A DNA stretch of 64,000 bases from Diphasiastrum complanatum. Lineage: Eukaryota; Streptophyta; Lycopodiopsida; Lycopodiales; Lycopodiaceae. The stretch's first letter is position 1. Each line of letters opens with the position of its first letter. The DNA lies in the NCBI GenBank assembly GCA_029204225.1, contig CM055103.1, positions 47,360,458 through 47,424,457 on the forward strand, in the 5' to 3' direction. Of this stretch, positions 45,168 to 57,154 are shown piece after piece. A program made the position numbers and the translations under genes. Under the pieces are notes generated by a model, which was not told where the DNA came from, made no database searches, and saw only the letters and a program-made list of their open reading frames with translations.

Positions 45168-45554
45168 ATGCCGAAACACAGAAACACCACTAAAACACAG
45201 CAGCCAGACAACCCTCAACTCAACCAGCAAGATGTCAAGCTGAGTAACGCTGCGGATGCTCTTATACAGTTATCAGAAATATTAACCCAGGATTTGAATT
45301 ATGAAAAGGCATTAACTGAGGAAGTTTCCAAAGAAGGCTCCGATGGGGAGGGCCCAAGTAACAGGCCTCATCGAAGATCTGAAGAAAAGTCCCAACGCAA
45401 CGAGAACGAAACAGCTGAAGTTCCTCACAAGGAATTCAGATGTGGCGTTTCAAGCGCATTTGGAGATACAATTGGTGTTTTGAAGGCATATGACTCTGGG
45501 ATCATGAAGATCTTCTGCAGTTGCTCTAAAAATGGAAGAATAAAGAAAAGTTAA
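45168..45554 (+). CDS. 128-aa ORF, unrecognised, adjoining copia gag tail
   Basis: A clean frame from ATG 45168: hydrophilic, Gln/Asn-rich start, then 'AADALIQLSEILTQDLNYEK', an acidic/basic middle and a C-part 'FGDTIGVLKAYDSGIMK'. It does not look like a repeat product and I do not recognise it. Immediately downstream, in another frame, begins copia gag zinc-knuckle sequence. It could be captured host coding sequence or an element-specific domain. Confidence 0.35.
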   Translation: MPKHRNTTKTQQPDNPQLNQQDVKLSNAADALIQLSEILTQDLNYEKALTEEVSKEGSDGEGPSNRPHRRSEEKSQRNENETAEVPHKEFRCGVSSAFGDTIGVLKAYDSGIMKIFCSCSKNGRIKKS

Positions 45555-45559
45555 AACAA

Positions 45560-46364
45560 CATAGTGGAGACAAGAAGATTTGTGTGAGATGCAAACATGA
45601 AGGACATACTGTCGATTCATGTTGGCTAAATCCAAAAATTGAGTGCATCCACTGTCATAAGAAGGGTCATGCAGCCATGGACTACCGTAGAATGCAAGAA
45701 ACAAACAAGCTCAAAGTAGACAAGTGAACAATAATAGTTCGTCCTATGTCGAAGAACCAGAGAGCTCGAAGATGGGCGAAGAAAGATTGAATCATAAAAA
45801 TTTGACCACCTACATCTGTGCAGACATGTGTGCAGTATCAACACCTGACACACACTGGAGGTAATCCTAGATTTAGGAGTTACCTCGCACTTCATTACAT
45901 CAAGATGGATCATGTCTGATTTCCAAAGTGCAGATCCATCAAGATTTATCATTCTTGGAGATGGATCAAAGCATCAAGTGAATGGTCTTGGTTCACTATG
46001 GCTCAACACAAACGGCAGAGACAAACGACTCGAAGATGTTTTGTTCATGCCTACACTACAGCAGGACTTGTTATCAGTGGCAAGAACAGCTGATGCTGGG
46101 ATGCGTGTAACGTTCTCAGACGAAGCATGCAATGTTGTTGATGCAAGCACCAGTACACTGATCACTCAAGGAAGAAGAAAAGACAACCTATATCACTTGA
46201 AGGTACGCCTACCTACAGATCAAGTGCATCAAACTCATGATGATTCGTTTGAATATTCTATGGCACATGAGACTATGTCATATGAATTCAATGGTACTAT
46301 ATCAAGCAAGCCATCATGGAGCAATCACAGGGGTGAGCATCTCGAATGCAACCAGTTCGAATGA
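45560..46364 (+). pseudogene. Ty1/copia gag zinc knuckles, protease and pre-integrase
   Basis: Starts with a double zinc knuckle: CVRCKHEGHTVDSC and CIHCHKKGHAAMD (final Cys lost), encoded near 45582-45690. After a frame change comes a decayed protease motif ('DLGVTSHFI' in place of DSGATSHFI, near 45870-45900), then the 45912-46364 frame with 'FIILGDGSKHQVNGLGSL', 'LEDVLFMPTLQQDLLSV' and 'NLYHL'. The changed Gly/Ser in the protease triad means no activity. Confidence 0.85.
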
Positions 46365-46925
46365 CCTGTGATGCATGTATAAAGGGTAAGATGTCACGTA
46401 CTCCTTTTGTCAAGGACTCCTACACAACGACAAAGATTCTGGAGCTAGTACATTCAGACATCTATGGACCTTTCAACGTGATCTCAATAGGAGGCTCGAA
46501 ATATTATATCACCTTTATTGATGATTACAGTAAGTTTGCTAGAGTCTACTCCATTCACAATAAATCAGAAGCATTCGACAAATTCACAGAGTATGTGAAT
46601 TCAGTAGAAAGATGCACAAGAAATAAGAAGAAGCATATCAGAACAGATCGGGGTGGAGAATACATCTCAAACCGATTCATTGATTTTTGCAATGATCGCG
46701 GAATCATTCACAAAAGAACTGCATCTTATACACCGCAGCACAACAGTGTTGTAGAAAGAAAGAACATGACTCTTATGGAAGCTGCCAGGTGCATGATGGC
46801 CTATTTGAAGGCTCCAAGAGTGTTGTGGGCTGAAGTAGTAGCTACAACTGCTTACATTCAGAACAGGATAGGAAAATTTGGTGCTCCTCACACAACACCA
46901 CACAAATTATGGTGGGGTAGATCTT
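46365..46925 (+). pseudogene. Ty1/copia integrase, 3'-truncated
   Basis: The frame from 46346 holds 'CDACIKGKMSRTPF' (zinc-binding), 'LVHSDIYGPF' (Asp), 'IRTDRGGEY' (Asp) and 'PQHNSVVERKNMTLMEAARC' (Glu): a complete D-D-E core. It stops at 'HKLWWGRSS' (46925), where the sequence turns into gypsy gag of the opposite strand. RT and RNase H are missing. Confidence 0.92.
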
Positions 46926-46929
46926 CGTT

Positions 46930-49760
46930 CGCTTCCCTAAAACCAGGTGCTTATTATCCACAAAACTTATTCTTCAAAATTGGAAGTCTCTCAATTGGCC
47001 GCTACATTCCAGCCCTCTTGAGAACTTCTTGCGAATCTTGCTCGTCCCGTCGTCATGCCATTTGTTTTCTCTTGCTCAGCTTTCACCCCAGGGTTTCAAA
47101 AACTTGGAAGCGGAGCTTACTTCCGAAATTGAGAGGCCCCAGGTATTCTCTTATCTTTTCCACAAAGCCCATTTTTTGTCAGTCTTCCACCATGGTCACA
47201 TAGCATGACGACATTTTGTAGTATAGTCTGGCCATCATCTCATGGCCTTCTTCCGACTGGAGAGCTACATTCGGGTTGATCTTGATGGGATCCAAGCCTC
47301 GATTCCAGAAACAATCTTGCTACATCAGAAAGGCCATAGATCTACAATATTTGGCACTTTCTTGCACACAAAGATCGGCACTTGCTTTGTACTTGTGCCC
47401 GAAGTCGAGTAACTGCAGCCTCAGATCATCCGAGGAGGTTCTCTCTGAAATTCCCGGAATGACTAGCCAGTTTACCAACTCCACTCGTGGCTTTTCTACC
47501 GACCATGGATTTCTGCGTTTGAGTGGCATGTAGAAAGTATCCACTCGCTTCCATGCCGGTGCCTTCAGATACTCTTGGAGTCGCCTGCTACCCCTTTAGG
47601 ACATTATTCCGCCACTCTGGTTGCGGTTGTAATGCCGCAATGATCTCAGCCCTGCTGGAGTATTGGCTTTGATCTACGTCCTCTTTGCCTCCCCTCATGT
47701 TGGGAGGGTATTTCCTCTCAAACTTCTCTGACTCTCTTGTGTCATCCAATTTGCCTCTAGGCCTGGTAGGGGAAGTTATCCTATGTGGTTGGGATGGCCT
47801 CGCCAGATAATCATCTACGGCCTTGGTGCTCGTATCTTTTTCTTTAGCTCGCTCGCTTGTCGACGGCTCAGCTGTGCCCATGTCTTGCCTGGGTGAGAAC
47901 CTTCTTGTCTCTGGTTGATCTGCCAGGAAGTCATCATCACCTCCCATGTCGGTGTTAGTTTCTGGAAGGTCATGGATGGAATGATCTGGAGAGAGGGGTG
48001 TGGGAGCGACAGGTTTCGAAGGCGGTGGGTTTAACAAATTATACACCGCATCGAGGGAGTGGAGTTGTTGGAGGAACTCGTTCCATCGGGCTTTGTATGT
48101 GTCAGCTGGACCTTTTGATGGGCCCATTATTTTGGTAGGAGGTGATGGAGAGAGGGAAGATGAAAGGATCGGGTAAGTTGGAATAAATGTTTCGGAAAAA
48201 TTAAATGCAGAGTAGGAGGAGGGATTAACGGTGGGAGGGGACCGGGGAAAAGTTCTGGAAGCAGCATTGGCTCTCTGGCCACCCGATCCCGAACTACCGT
48301 CTGAAGGTTGGGTTTGCCTGTCCTGATTCCCTGCTCCATCATTCCCATCATCGTCCCGTGGCTTCTTGAATGAGCGCCTGCTTGGGCCTTGCACGTTGTG
48401 TCCCACAATTGGTTCATCTTGTCCAAGGCTTGCTACATGGCTTTCGTTGTGTCTTCCAACTGTTCTGGAACTCCAGGATGATCTTCTCTTGATTGGCCAC
48501 AATATTTTTGAAGTTTTTCTTCTCGGCCTCTCATTCTTGGTTTAGCCTTACATACTTTTCCATCCAGATGGCTGAGGCCTGTGGGGCTTGGAATTGAATA
48601 TCCTCGGGCTTGACTAGAGGAGCATCGATTGTCATTGCACCCGATGATCCATCTCGTACTTAGTCGATTTGGACCATCTGGTGCTTCAGTTGCTGTTGAA
48701 CCTCTTCCAGAGTGATCTTCTACAGCCATCATGGATTTGATTTCCACTGTCTCTCTTTCTTTTTCTTTGGCCAACTTCTTACGATGTGTAATTTTTTGGT
48801 CTTGATGCTGGACCTTGCTCTCGTGCATTTGATATAGGCTCACCAACCAATGCATATGGTAGCTTGTCTCGGATAGGCCGATCACTGAGCATTTGGCTAC
48901 TTTGGTGAGCTTCTCAGGGTTAGTGAGGGTTGGGTACTGATCTGGAGTGTGGGATGGTGAGGCTAAACCAAAAAATAAATGTTGTGTTAGAGCTGAAGAT
49001 GGAGGTGGAGGGAGTGGAGGGATGATGTTAGTAACTGTTGTGGTGGTGGTGGTTAGTGGAGGGGTCAGGCTTCTTCCTGGCTGCTCCACCTTCTTTGGCT
49101 CGTCATCACTTATTTCCATCAGGTCCGTAGCATCAAAATATCGAGATGTGTCCAATGTGTGGACTTGTTGGGCCTGTGGTTGTTGACCTTGTGATTGTTG
49201 AGCCGCCTTCTGCATCCTAAGGACTGGATGTCCCCACTCCTCCCCCCAAAAAAACTTGTGCCGATGGCGTTGGCGTGGTAATCAATGTGGCTGGGGTGGT
49301 AACTTTGTCTGGCTGACCGATGACTTGAGATATCGTCGTGTCAGGTGTTGGTGTAGAGGTAGTTGCTCCATCACCCCCGTCGATGACATGTGAGGGTGAC
49401 GAGTGTTGTTGTGAGCCTGTGGATGAACTTCCATCATCTGAGGTGGAACCATCTGAAACTGATCCCACTGGTGATGTGCTTACAGCTTGAAGTTTCTTTT
49501 GCATCCTTTGTTGCCTTGTGTCTAGCAACTGGGCCTTGGAGGTATCGGCCTCTTAAGCTCCGGAGGTTGCAGCTGTTTGTGGGTCCAGTTGTGGGCTTCT
49601 TTGCTTCTATACCAGAGGGAGAATATTGGTGTTTACTCGTTTAGGTTGGGATCCCGATGGTGAAGTAGCCCTTGATCGTGCACGCTTGGACTTTTTGGAC
49701 TCAATGGGAATGTCCCATGCCTTGTCCGCAAGCTGCAGGTGTTGTTGAAGCTTTGGCCCA
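46930..49760 (-). pseudogene. Gypsy-associated gag-like ORF, downstream of pol
   Basis: Several minus-strand frames (49528-49217, 49215-48433, 48502-47588, 47544-47320) join into one long Ser/Thr/Pro/Gln-rich protein with few interruptions. Later blocks: 'RFSPRQDMGTAEPSTSERAK', 'ARPSQPHRITSPTRPRGK', 'SVEKPRVELVNWLVIPG' and, near 47250-47190, 'NVALQSEEGHEMMARLYYKM'. It lacks an obvious zinc knuckle. Its assignment to gag rests on composition, position beside gypsy pol and its linkage to integrase in the 3.4-kb copy. It lies 3' of integrase on the same strand, an unusual place. Confidence 0.55.
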
Positions 49761-50057
49761 TTCTATACTTGGTGAAGAGTGATATGGAATAGTAACGATG
49801 GTGGTTGATAGTCTGTAGAGATGGTGTGAAGACGATAATAGAAAGATTGAACAGACGAGCGCCAGGATCGGTCATAGTATAAAGGAAATCGCCAGCAAAT
49901 CTTCGCCAGAAAATGCTAGAATTCACGCTTTGTTGAGGTGCGAATGGCATCGGGGTGAGGGCATTTATGGTCGCCGTCTTCTGGTTTCGAGCGAGATGGG
50001 ACGTGCCGGTTCGTGAGATTTGAATTTAGGGCCTCCGGTCAAGACTTAACAGTTTGT
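49761..50057. other. Leader or LTR candidate between gag-like ORF and minisatellite
   Basis: No coding motif. If two elements are in tandem, an LTR and a primer-binding site should lie between 49.8 and 50.7 kb; I could not find a clear TG...CA pair or a PBS. Confidence 0.3.
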
Positions 50058-50352
50058 GCCAGTTGAGGTCGAATAGGTCGCTCTGGTCAAGTTTTGATAG
50101 AAGCGCTTCGGTTGAGATCTGATAGAAAAACTTCGGTTAAGATCTGACAGAGACGCTCCAGTTGAGATCTGACATAAACGCTCCGGTTGAGATCTGACAA
50201 AAACGCTCCAGTTGAGATCTGACAGAGACGCTCTAGTTGAGATCTGAAAGAAACGCTTCGGTTGAGATTCAACTGAACGCTTTGGTTGAGATTCAAGCGA
50301 AGTGCTCCGGTTGAGATTTGGGAGAAGCACTTCGGTTGAGATTTGAGAGAAC
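50058..50352. repeat. 25-bp minisatellite, about 11-12 units
   Basis: Unit GTTGAGATCTGACAGAGACGCTCCA with mismatches, exactly 25 bp from unit to unit across most of the array; the outer units are more diverged. Because 25 is not a multiple of 3, the repetitive frames read across it (for example 50046-50399, minus) cycle through phases and are unlikely to be protein-coding. Confidence 0.92.
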
Positions 50353-50731
50353 CTCATTATGAAGGAATGGACCTGTTTGATGCAAGTGAAGAACTTCAAA
50401 GAAAAAATATGACTGTGGCTCAGAGTAGAAGTTCTTATGGAAAAGATGTATCTCTAGGAATGTTTGTATGTCTGATATACCAGTCAGACAGAGATGAGGT
50501 GGCTAAAGTGTGAGAATCATTTTCTATGGTGTAGCCTATCATTTGTTGATCTAGAACATCCATGACCCATGAGTATGTACAGGAAAAAGAAAATGCATAG
50601 AAAGTACATAAGTAATGGTATGCAGTATAAACAAGGAACGAGGTGAAAAATAGACATGCAAAACGAGAATTACAAGCTAGGAAATAAAATAAAAATAAAA
50701 AAATTGTAAAATATATACTAGGGAAAAGATG
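50353..50731. other. No gene; 3' flank of gypsy integrase
   Basis: AT-rich sequence downstream of the integrase stop; likely 3' untranslated or LTR DNA of the gypsy element. Confidence 0.35.
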
Positions 50732-50980
50732 TTAAATTGGGTCAACAAAGAACAACTCTTCGTAATACCGCCGTAGACGATCACCATTTACGACAGTGTC
50801 TAGGAGTATCCCATCAAGTGTTTGCAACTGGACTGCACCATTAGGAAAGATTTTATTAATAACATACGGCCCCTCACTTTTGAATTTCAATTTGTCAGGG
50901 TGCTTCTTTGATGTATAAAGAAACACCTAGTCATCTAAGTGTAGATCTTTACTGCGTAGGTGACGGTCATGCTAGGTCTT
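50732..50980 (-). pseudogene. Gypsy integrase C-terminal domain
   Basis: Frame 50926-50732 encodes 'KLKFKSEGPYVINKIFPNGA', the GPY/F module at the end of gypsy integrases, then 'LDTVVNGDRLRRYY' and a stop. This is the true end of pol. Confidence 0.88.
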
Positions 50981-51910
50981 TTGGCGTTGTTTGTTAACCA
51001 GTTGTGCGTGGTAAGATATAAGTCTTGTCTTGCATAACTGGGCTAACGTAAATAGCCTAGTTTTGACTTGTTGTTCGATTGCAGCTTTTTCACAGAGATC
51101 TATTGAAAAAGCTTCCATGACTCTTAGCGAAGGTACTAAGAATTCTATGGGCATTACCGCCTCTTGACCATATATTAAGTGGAAAGGGGTAACCCACCCA
51201 GTGGCTTTCTTCGGGATGGTGCGGTAAGGCCAGACAGCTGAGAAGAGTTTTGTTTCCCAATCAGAGCGACTGGTTTCAACTATCTTGGTCAAATTTTTAC
51301 ATATCGTCTTGTTAGTTGATTCACTTTGGCCATTACATCTAGGGTAGTATGGTGGTGTACTTTTACTGTGAACAACAAGGTAATGGCATAGGAGGTTATC
51401 AATGACAGCATTTAAAAAATGCGTGCCGCGATCACTAACTAGCTCTATGGGATAGCCAAAATGTTTTCGTAAAGAAAACGTGCGACTGTTTTTTCGTTGG
51501 CATCTCTCGTTGCTCGAGCCTCAACCCACTTAGTAGAATAATCTGTGGCTATGATGATGTAGCGAGAGTGGGTATGTTTGGTTGCTGGACTGATTGGTCC
51601 AACAAAGTCAATTTCCCACTTATGGAAGGCTTCGCGTTCTATAATGGGAGTCAGTGGCATGAAGTCTGCTTGGGTGTTTTTCTTTGCTCGTTTACAGACA
51701 TCACACGCTTTAATGATAGCAAACGTGTCCTTAAACAAAGATGGCCACCACAATCCTGCTCGAAGGATAATCTGCGATGTGGCTTCAGCAGAAAAGTGGC
51801 CACCTCCGATGCCCTCATGAGCCTGAGATATGATTGGTCGTATCTCAGATCCATAAGCACATCATCGAATGATACCGTCAATGCTCCTTTTGTAGAGTTG
51901 TCCAGCAATT
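50981..51910 (-). pseudogene. Gypsy integrase HHCC and catalytic core
   Basis: Minus-strand reading shows 'AHEGIGGGHFSAEATS' and 'CDVCKRAK' (HHCC zinc finger), 'KWEIDFVGPIS' (first Asp; usual Gly changed to Glu), 'YSTKWVEARATRDAN' and, in a different frame near 51335, 'NGQSESTNK' with the catalytic Glu. The second-Asp block (SDRGTHF) sits near 51430-51445, where a short deletion relative to the 4.1-kb copy removes 'RFGY'-type sequence. Not functional. Confidence 0.9.
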
Positions 51911-52600
51911 AACTAAAAGGGCGCTACTTTTAGCAAAAATTTTCTTTTTGCCTCCATACTCAGGCCTTCTTTGAGTCTGCCTGTTGTGAGGAACTGAGTG
52001 ATCTCCTCAGCCCATAAGGGTATAGCATCGATCTGAAAAAGGCATGCATCAGGGAGATCATCATTGACTGGTGCAGTTGCTTTTTTAGCACTTGGTAGTT
52101 TGGAAAGGTGGTCCGCCATGAGATGTTGGGTCCCTTTCTGAACGACTACGCGGAAATTAAATTCCTTTAAAATCAACAGCCATCGAGATATACGTCCCGT
52201 TTTACAAGATTTATTAATGATATATAGAAGGGCTCAATGGTCTGTGTAGAATGCAAAGGTCTGGCCTTATAGATAATGTCGTAGTTGTTGCACAACATAG
52301 ACCACCGCTAATGCTTCTCTCTCAATGGTTGTATAGTTTACTTCAGCAGGCACCAGTTGCCTACTCAAGAAAGTCTTTGCCATACTCGTCCGATTGCGCA
52401 AGAAGACCTCCAATGACATACTTACTTGTGTCAGTATGCACATGGAACTCTTTCGTGTAATCTGGCGAGCGGAGGGAGCCATGGTGAGTGCTGTTTTCAA
52501 CTCCTCAAAGGCCTTGATTTGTTCTTCGGTCCAGCGAGGATCTACCACAACTAAATAAACGAGGCGTGCCTTGCCGTCATAGTCAATTATAAAGATGTGA
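51911..52600 (-). pseudogene. Gypsy RNase H
   Basis: Frame 52758-52267 includes 'DPRWTEEQIKAFEELKTALT', 'SRQLVPAEVNYTTIEREALA' and 'VQQLRHYL'; frame 52176-51913 gives 'GTQHLMADHLSKLPS', the end of the domain. This degrades the RNA of the RNA-DNA hybrid. Frames change around 52250. Confidence 0.9.
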
Positions 52601-53270
52601 TAATAATTTGTATGACCGAGGAAGACATATACTTTTCCTTCACTATTGTAGGTAAGGGCATTTCCACTATAACCTTGTTTTTTTATGGGTCGGTAGAAAT
52701 ACCGTCCTTTGAGATTATATGCCTGAGTACGACCCCATGGGTGACCCAAATTTGGCATTTATCAGGGTCTAGTGAGATTCCAAATCTACGATAGCGAATG
52801 AAGATTTTCTCCAGGGAGTCAAGGTGCATAGCTGCGGAAGAATGTACACCTAGATCGTCGAGATAAATCTCCACGATCCGATGTAACAGATCTTGAAAGG
52901 CCAGTTGCATGACCCTCTAGAATGTTGAAGGGGCATTGCATAAGCCAAAAGGCATACAGTTATAAGCATAATCCCCGTTCTCTATGGCAACGGTCATTTT
53001 ATGTTTATTTTCAGGGGCTATTTAAACAAGGAACTAACCGCTGAATCCATCCAAGAAGCTGAAAGCTTCAGCTCCTGCCATTTCCTGGAAAATGGTCTTT
53101 CTTCCTAACCGCATTAAGTTTCTTGAGATCGACACAGATACGAAGCTTGCCGTCTTTCTTGGGTACAACCACAATGGGTGATACCCACTCAGCATGTTGA
53201 ACTTCATAAATGAAGCCAGCTTCCAGCAATTTCTTAATATCCTCATCGATCCTCTCACGATAGATGGGGT
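52601..53270 (-). pseudogene. Gypsy reverse transcriptase
   Basis: Reads 'VPKKDGKLRICVDLKKLN' (about 53120-53180, minus), 'FSFLDGFSG' and, in frame 52910-52683, 'VEIYLDDLGVHS' with the catalytic YLDD, then 'LDPDKCQIWV' and 'LRHIISKDGI'. Several single-base shifts split the domain. The 4.4-kb copy keeps only its first part. Confidence 0.92.
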
Positions 53271-53633
53271 TACTTCAATAAGGTTTAGCCCAAACAGGCT
53301 TAGCATTGTCTTCTGGAGGAATCCAATGGACCACTATTTTAGGTGCGATTCCTTTCATTTCTACATGATTCCATGCAAATACATCCTTGTAGTTGCATAG
53401 TAAAGTCTCCAGATCAGCAAGTGGGTTGATGACAAATGTGCACCAACAAGAACTATTTGATCTATCTCCTCGTCAAGATCTTTAAGGTTTAGTGGAATTG
53501 TCTTAGCAGGTCCTTCAAAGGAGTTGGAACTTGGTGTAGGTTCCCGATGCGGCTGTGGTAACTGGATAACAACGTCATCCAGTGTGAAATCTTTAAATTT
53601 TCATGGAAGATCGAAAGGTGGTTCCTTATAATT
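53271..53633 (-). other. Gypsy pol linker, no clear motif
   Basis: Between the protease frame and RT. Presumably spacer coding sequence of the same element; frames are broken. Confidence 0.5.
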
Positions 53634-54815
53634 TTATGGAACTTTGGGAATCATCTGTGTTGAGTCACTACCGGAGGTGGAAGCTTGGTCCAATGGCTTA
53701 GATTCTTGATCGTTAGACAAGGGCTTTATTGGCTGCTTAAGCTTTGCATGCATCTGTTTTTGGTGCTCGGTTAGTTTTGTATCGATAATTTTATTTGTTT
53801 GTAACTGAGGTTTTTGAGGATTTTGAATTGGCAGTGTGATTGCCTCATTGATCATCTCTTCATCAATTGTCTCCCAAACTTTGTCTGCATACACATCCCA
53901 GGTATATACTTTGGGCTTGGGCCTATATGCTTGTGGGTTTTGTGTTTTGGATGTCAGTTGGACGTGAGCCAACGGTCTTGGTGTCTTGATTTTCGTAGAA
54001 ATTGATTTTGGCGGATAAGGTTGTGCATCTAGATATAGGAGTACATGTTCATCCGTCATTTCTACATTATCCATGGAAGGAATTCTTTCTTCTGAAACAT
54101 GGGCGGTAGAGATACTAGGTTCTCCTAGGCACCAAGCTATAGGAATTGGGTCAATCATCATAAGTGGGATGATGGGTATGTCAATGTCTGTAAAAGATGA
54201 GAGAATATCCACATCTTCTGCAGCCGTTTCGATACGACATCGATTGGAATCAGCACAGTCCATAGTGGCTAGTGCGCGACCCCAATTGATTATGTCCGTA
54301 GATCTCGTATAGTGGCCTTTTGGTTGGATTGGGACACTATCTGATTCATCATATGTTGTGGATGACCAATCATCGTATACCTTGGTGGGCTTGACATGGC
54401 CATTTGAGTCAACAGTGACTCGTTTATCGTGGTTGCCAAAGGTAACTTTGCTATGTTTCCAATCTTGGACAACACCTGCCATCTGGAGCCAGGGTGTACC
54501 AAGAAGGAGTTTATAAGTATTGGCATCTTTTGCTAGGTCTAAAATGACACAATCGATGACAAACTTGACACCTGCTATTCGAACTTTTATATTTGATAAA
54601 TGACCAGCAGGGTCGGTAACTCGTTGATCAGCCATGCGAAGTTTGTATCGTGGTTGATCGAGGGTATGGAAGCCCCATGACTTTGCCAAGGACAAAGCCA
54701 TTATATTAACACCCGATTCGCTATCTAGGATAGCAGATACTGCAGTATAATCTTTATAGGACAAAGGTAAGGTGATGCTAGTCCCCTTAGCAACACCTAT
54801 ATTCAGCAGATTCAT
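53634..54815 (-). pseudogene. Gypsy aspartic protease and linker (393 aa)
   Basis: The longest frame in the window. Residues 12-135 are a retropepsin: 'YTAVSAILDSESGVNIM' around residues 22-38 and 'YKLLLGTPWLQMAGV' near 106-120. The catalytic triad D-[ST]-G is interrupted as D-S-E-S-G, so activity is doubtful. The rest is a Pro/Lys-rich linker toward RT. The stop at 53634 breaks the link to RT. Homology to element DNA ends near 54840 and no gag lies upstream. Confidence 0.88.
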
Positions 54816-54839
54816 AGGAATTTGGAGAATTTGAGGAAT

Positions 54840-57154
54840 CTCATCTGTTTTTCACTGTTCATCAAGAATAGTAGAACTCAAGCATACACATAATATTATG
54901 AAACTTTTCATATACATATCATATGTCAACAATCCTTTTCAAATCAATTAAAAAGTATATAACATTCATCAAGAAATGACACATTAATAACAAATCTTTT
55001 TTCAAACCGTATTCTTTTGTTATATTATCAAAATTAGCGGTAACAACCCCTACCGCTTGAGGTATTAAGTACTTACTTTCCTTTATGGTTTAGGCATAAC
55101 CACCAATACAAACTATAATGTCTCTACATTTATATCCATTCTCCTTCATCAGACTCCTCAAACCCAGAATTTGAGTCTTCAAATGAATCTGTATTTGAAA
55201 GGTGATTCCAAACGGTCTTGATGCGCTAAAAAGGACTAAGTCATACTATATATATATATAGATATAGATATTCCCAGAACCTCCAGCCGTGGTGAGAGGT
55301 TTTGAGGCATTTTTTTTTCTCCCGAGTACCTCCAACCGGTGTTCGAGAAAGTCTGAATAATCCAAGAATGAAATCGATAGCTTTCTCAAAAAAATTAACT
55401 TGAAATTTGTTTTGTTAGATTTTTTATGCCTTAATCTCAAGTTTTGTACAGGAAAACTGTGGCAAAAGTGGATCTTGAATGGATCTAGGATCCCAAATGT
55501 TCCGGCTAAGATCTTTGCACAACAAGCTACAAAAGCTAGAAATGGCAAAGCATCCTAATGCTACATTTGATACACATGAACTTGACAAAGCATTCAAGAG
55601 ACAAAAGAAACTAATAAAAGGTATTGATGGTAGCCAAAATAGCAATAAACAGGGCTTCCAACAGCAGCCTACCACTTTCGGAAACCTCTTAACATCACAC
55701 ACAAAAGCTTGAAGACAATACACAAAGCAATGCTCTCAATGGAGGAAGAAACTGTGACAATGATCTATTGATCTCTCTCAAGAATTAAATAAGTTTCTCC
55801 AACCTGTTCTCCACGAATTTCAGCCTAATATAGGTGAAAGACATGACTGTCTCTCCTCCCTCTAGAACTTAGGACCCAATTTCAGGGCACCAGTAGCCTA
55901 AAATAGCCAATTTTGGCCTACATTATTCTGGTGTCATTTAGAAGGTCCTGAAGTTTGAGACTTCTTCAATATGAAATATATACTAAAATAAAAGTATCTA
56001 GGCCTCTTTCACACATGTGAAAGGTTACTATGTACAAAAATTGCCAATTTAGGCCTCGAACTAGCTAGAAAACGTTGACAATTTTCACAAAAACTGGCAA
56101 CTATGAGTACCTTCATCATTAGGATCCAAAACACTTCTTAGAATAAGAATTTTCTTCACAAAAACCTCAAAAAAGTTTCTAGAACACTACCTCCACCCCA
56201 CACCCGGGCCACAAATCATTGCAAAGAGTTAGCCGCCTTACACAAAGGGTCTGACAATTGTGTATGTCAATATGGGCAGAGGCCTTTTGAGCAGACAATT
56301 GAGTTCATCAGTAATCACAACTGCATAGGCATTTCACCTTACTCAAATTGTTTTAAACTAAAAAAATGTGTGGTGTGGTCTATCTCATTCAATGGATACT
56401 CAAGCGGGATACCTCCATCTTTGGAGATTTTGAGTTAATATCACTGACACGATGTGAGAAAGCTTTCCGGTGAACTTGTTGGTAATAATTCCTCCTAAAA
56501 GCATTAGATGGCACCCCTTTAGAATCTGTAGCAGCTTCTTGAGAAAACTCAAAGCTAGAATTGTAGTAAATCACATGCTAACTATCTACACAAAAATGAT
56601 GATTATTTTGCATCAGGAACAAAGTTTGAAGTAAGAGCGCAAAACAAAATCCAAAGATCAAATTAAAATCTAAAGACGCTCACCTCACCATATCTGCCGC
56701 TGCAGTTGAGGCTTCACCATACCGATTCAGATCAGTCAAAAGACATAACTGCAGAAGCAGTTCACGCATATGTCGGCACCACCAACACCATAGCAATCCA
56801 AGATGCCTGCAATTGCTGCAAAAAAAAATCAGCAACAATGAACTATTGGTGATGGGAATCTGTGTTAGCAAAAATGGAAGCCCCTTCAGGCCTTTCGAGG
56901 TAGCTGGCATTTCGAGGTAGGGGTGCTATTTTCTCCATGGATGTACATTAGTTAGGAGCTACATTGTCTCGCTTGCTACTGTCATCATGAAACTTCCATA
57001 GAAGGTCGCTAACAACACACAAGGATAGGGGCGGCTGACTGATTGACTGGCATTGGAAAATAGGATAAGGATCATCCCACAGAAGAAATCACTTTGGCAG
57101 GAAAATAATGCGTCAACATGCAGCTCATCTTGGATTAGCGTTACCTTCATCACC
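54840..57154. other. No gene recognised; one 77-aa frame
   Basis: Contains a (TA)n tract at 55240-55262. Frame 55479-55712 (plus) is a charged 77-aa sequence without recognised motif. A CCTCCAACCGGTGTTCGAG-like stretch near 55328 resembles a pol III B box but has no box A partner. The rest is AT-rich. Confidence 0.35.

Noticed and set aside
50046-50399. Repetitive protein with an 8-residue pattern
   Set aside because: It is the translation of a 25-bp minisatellite; the unit is not a multiple of three and all phases are equally open.
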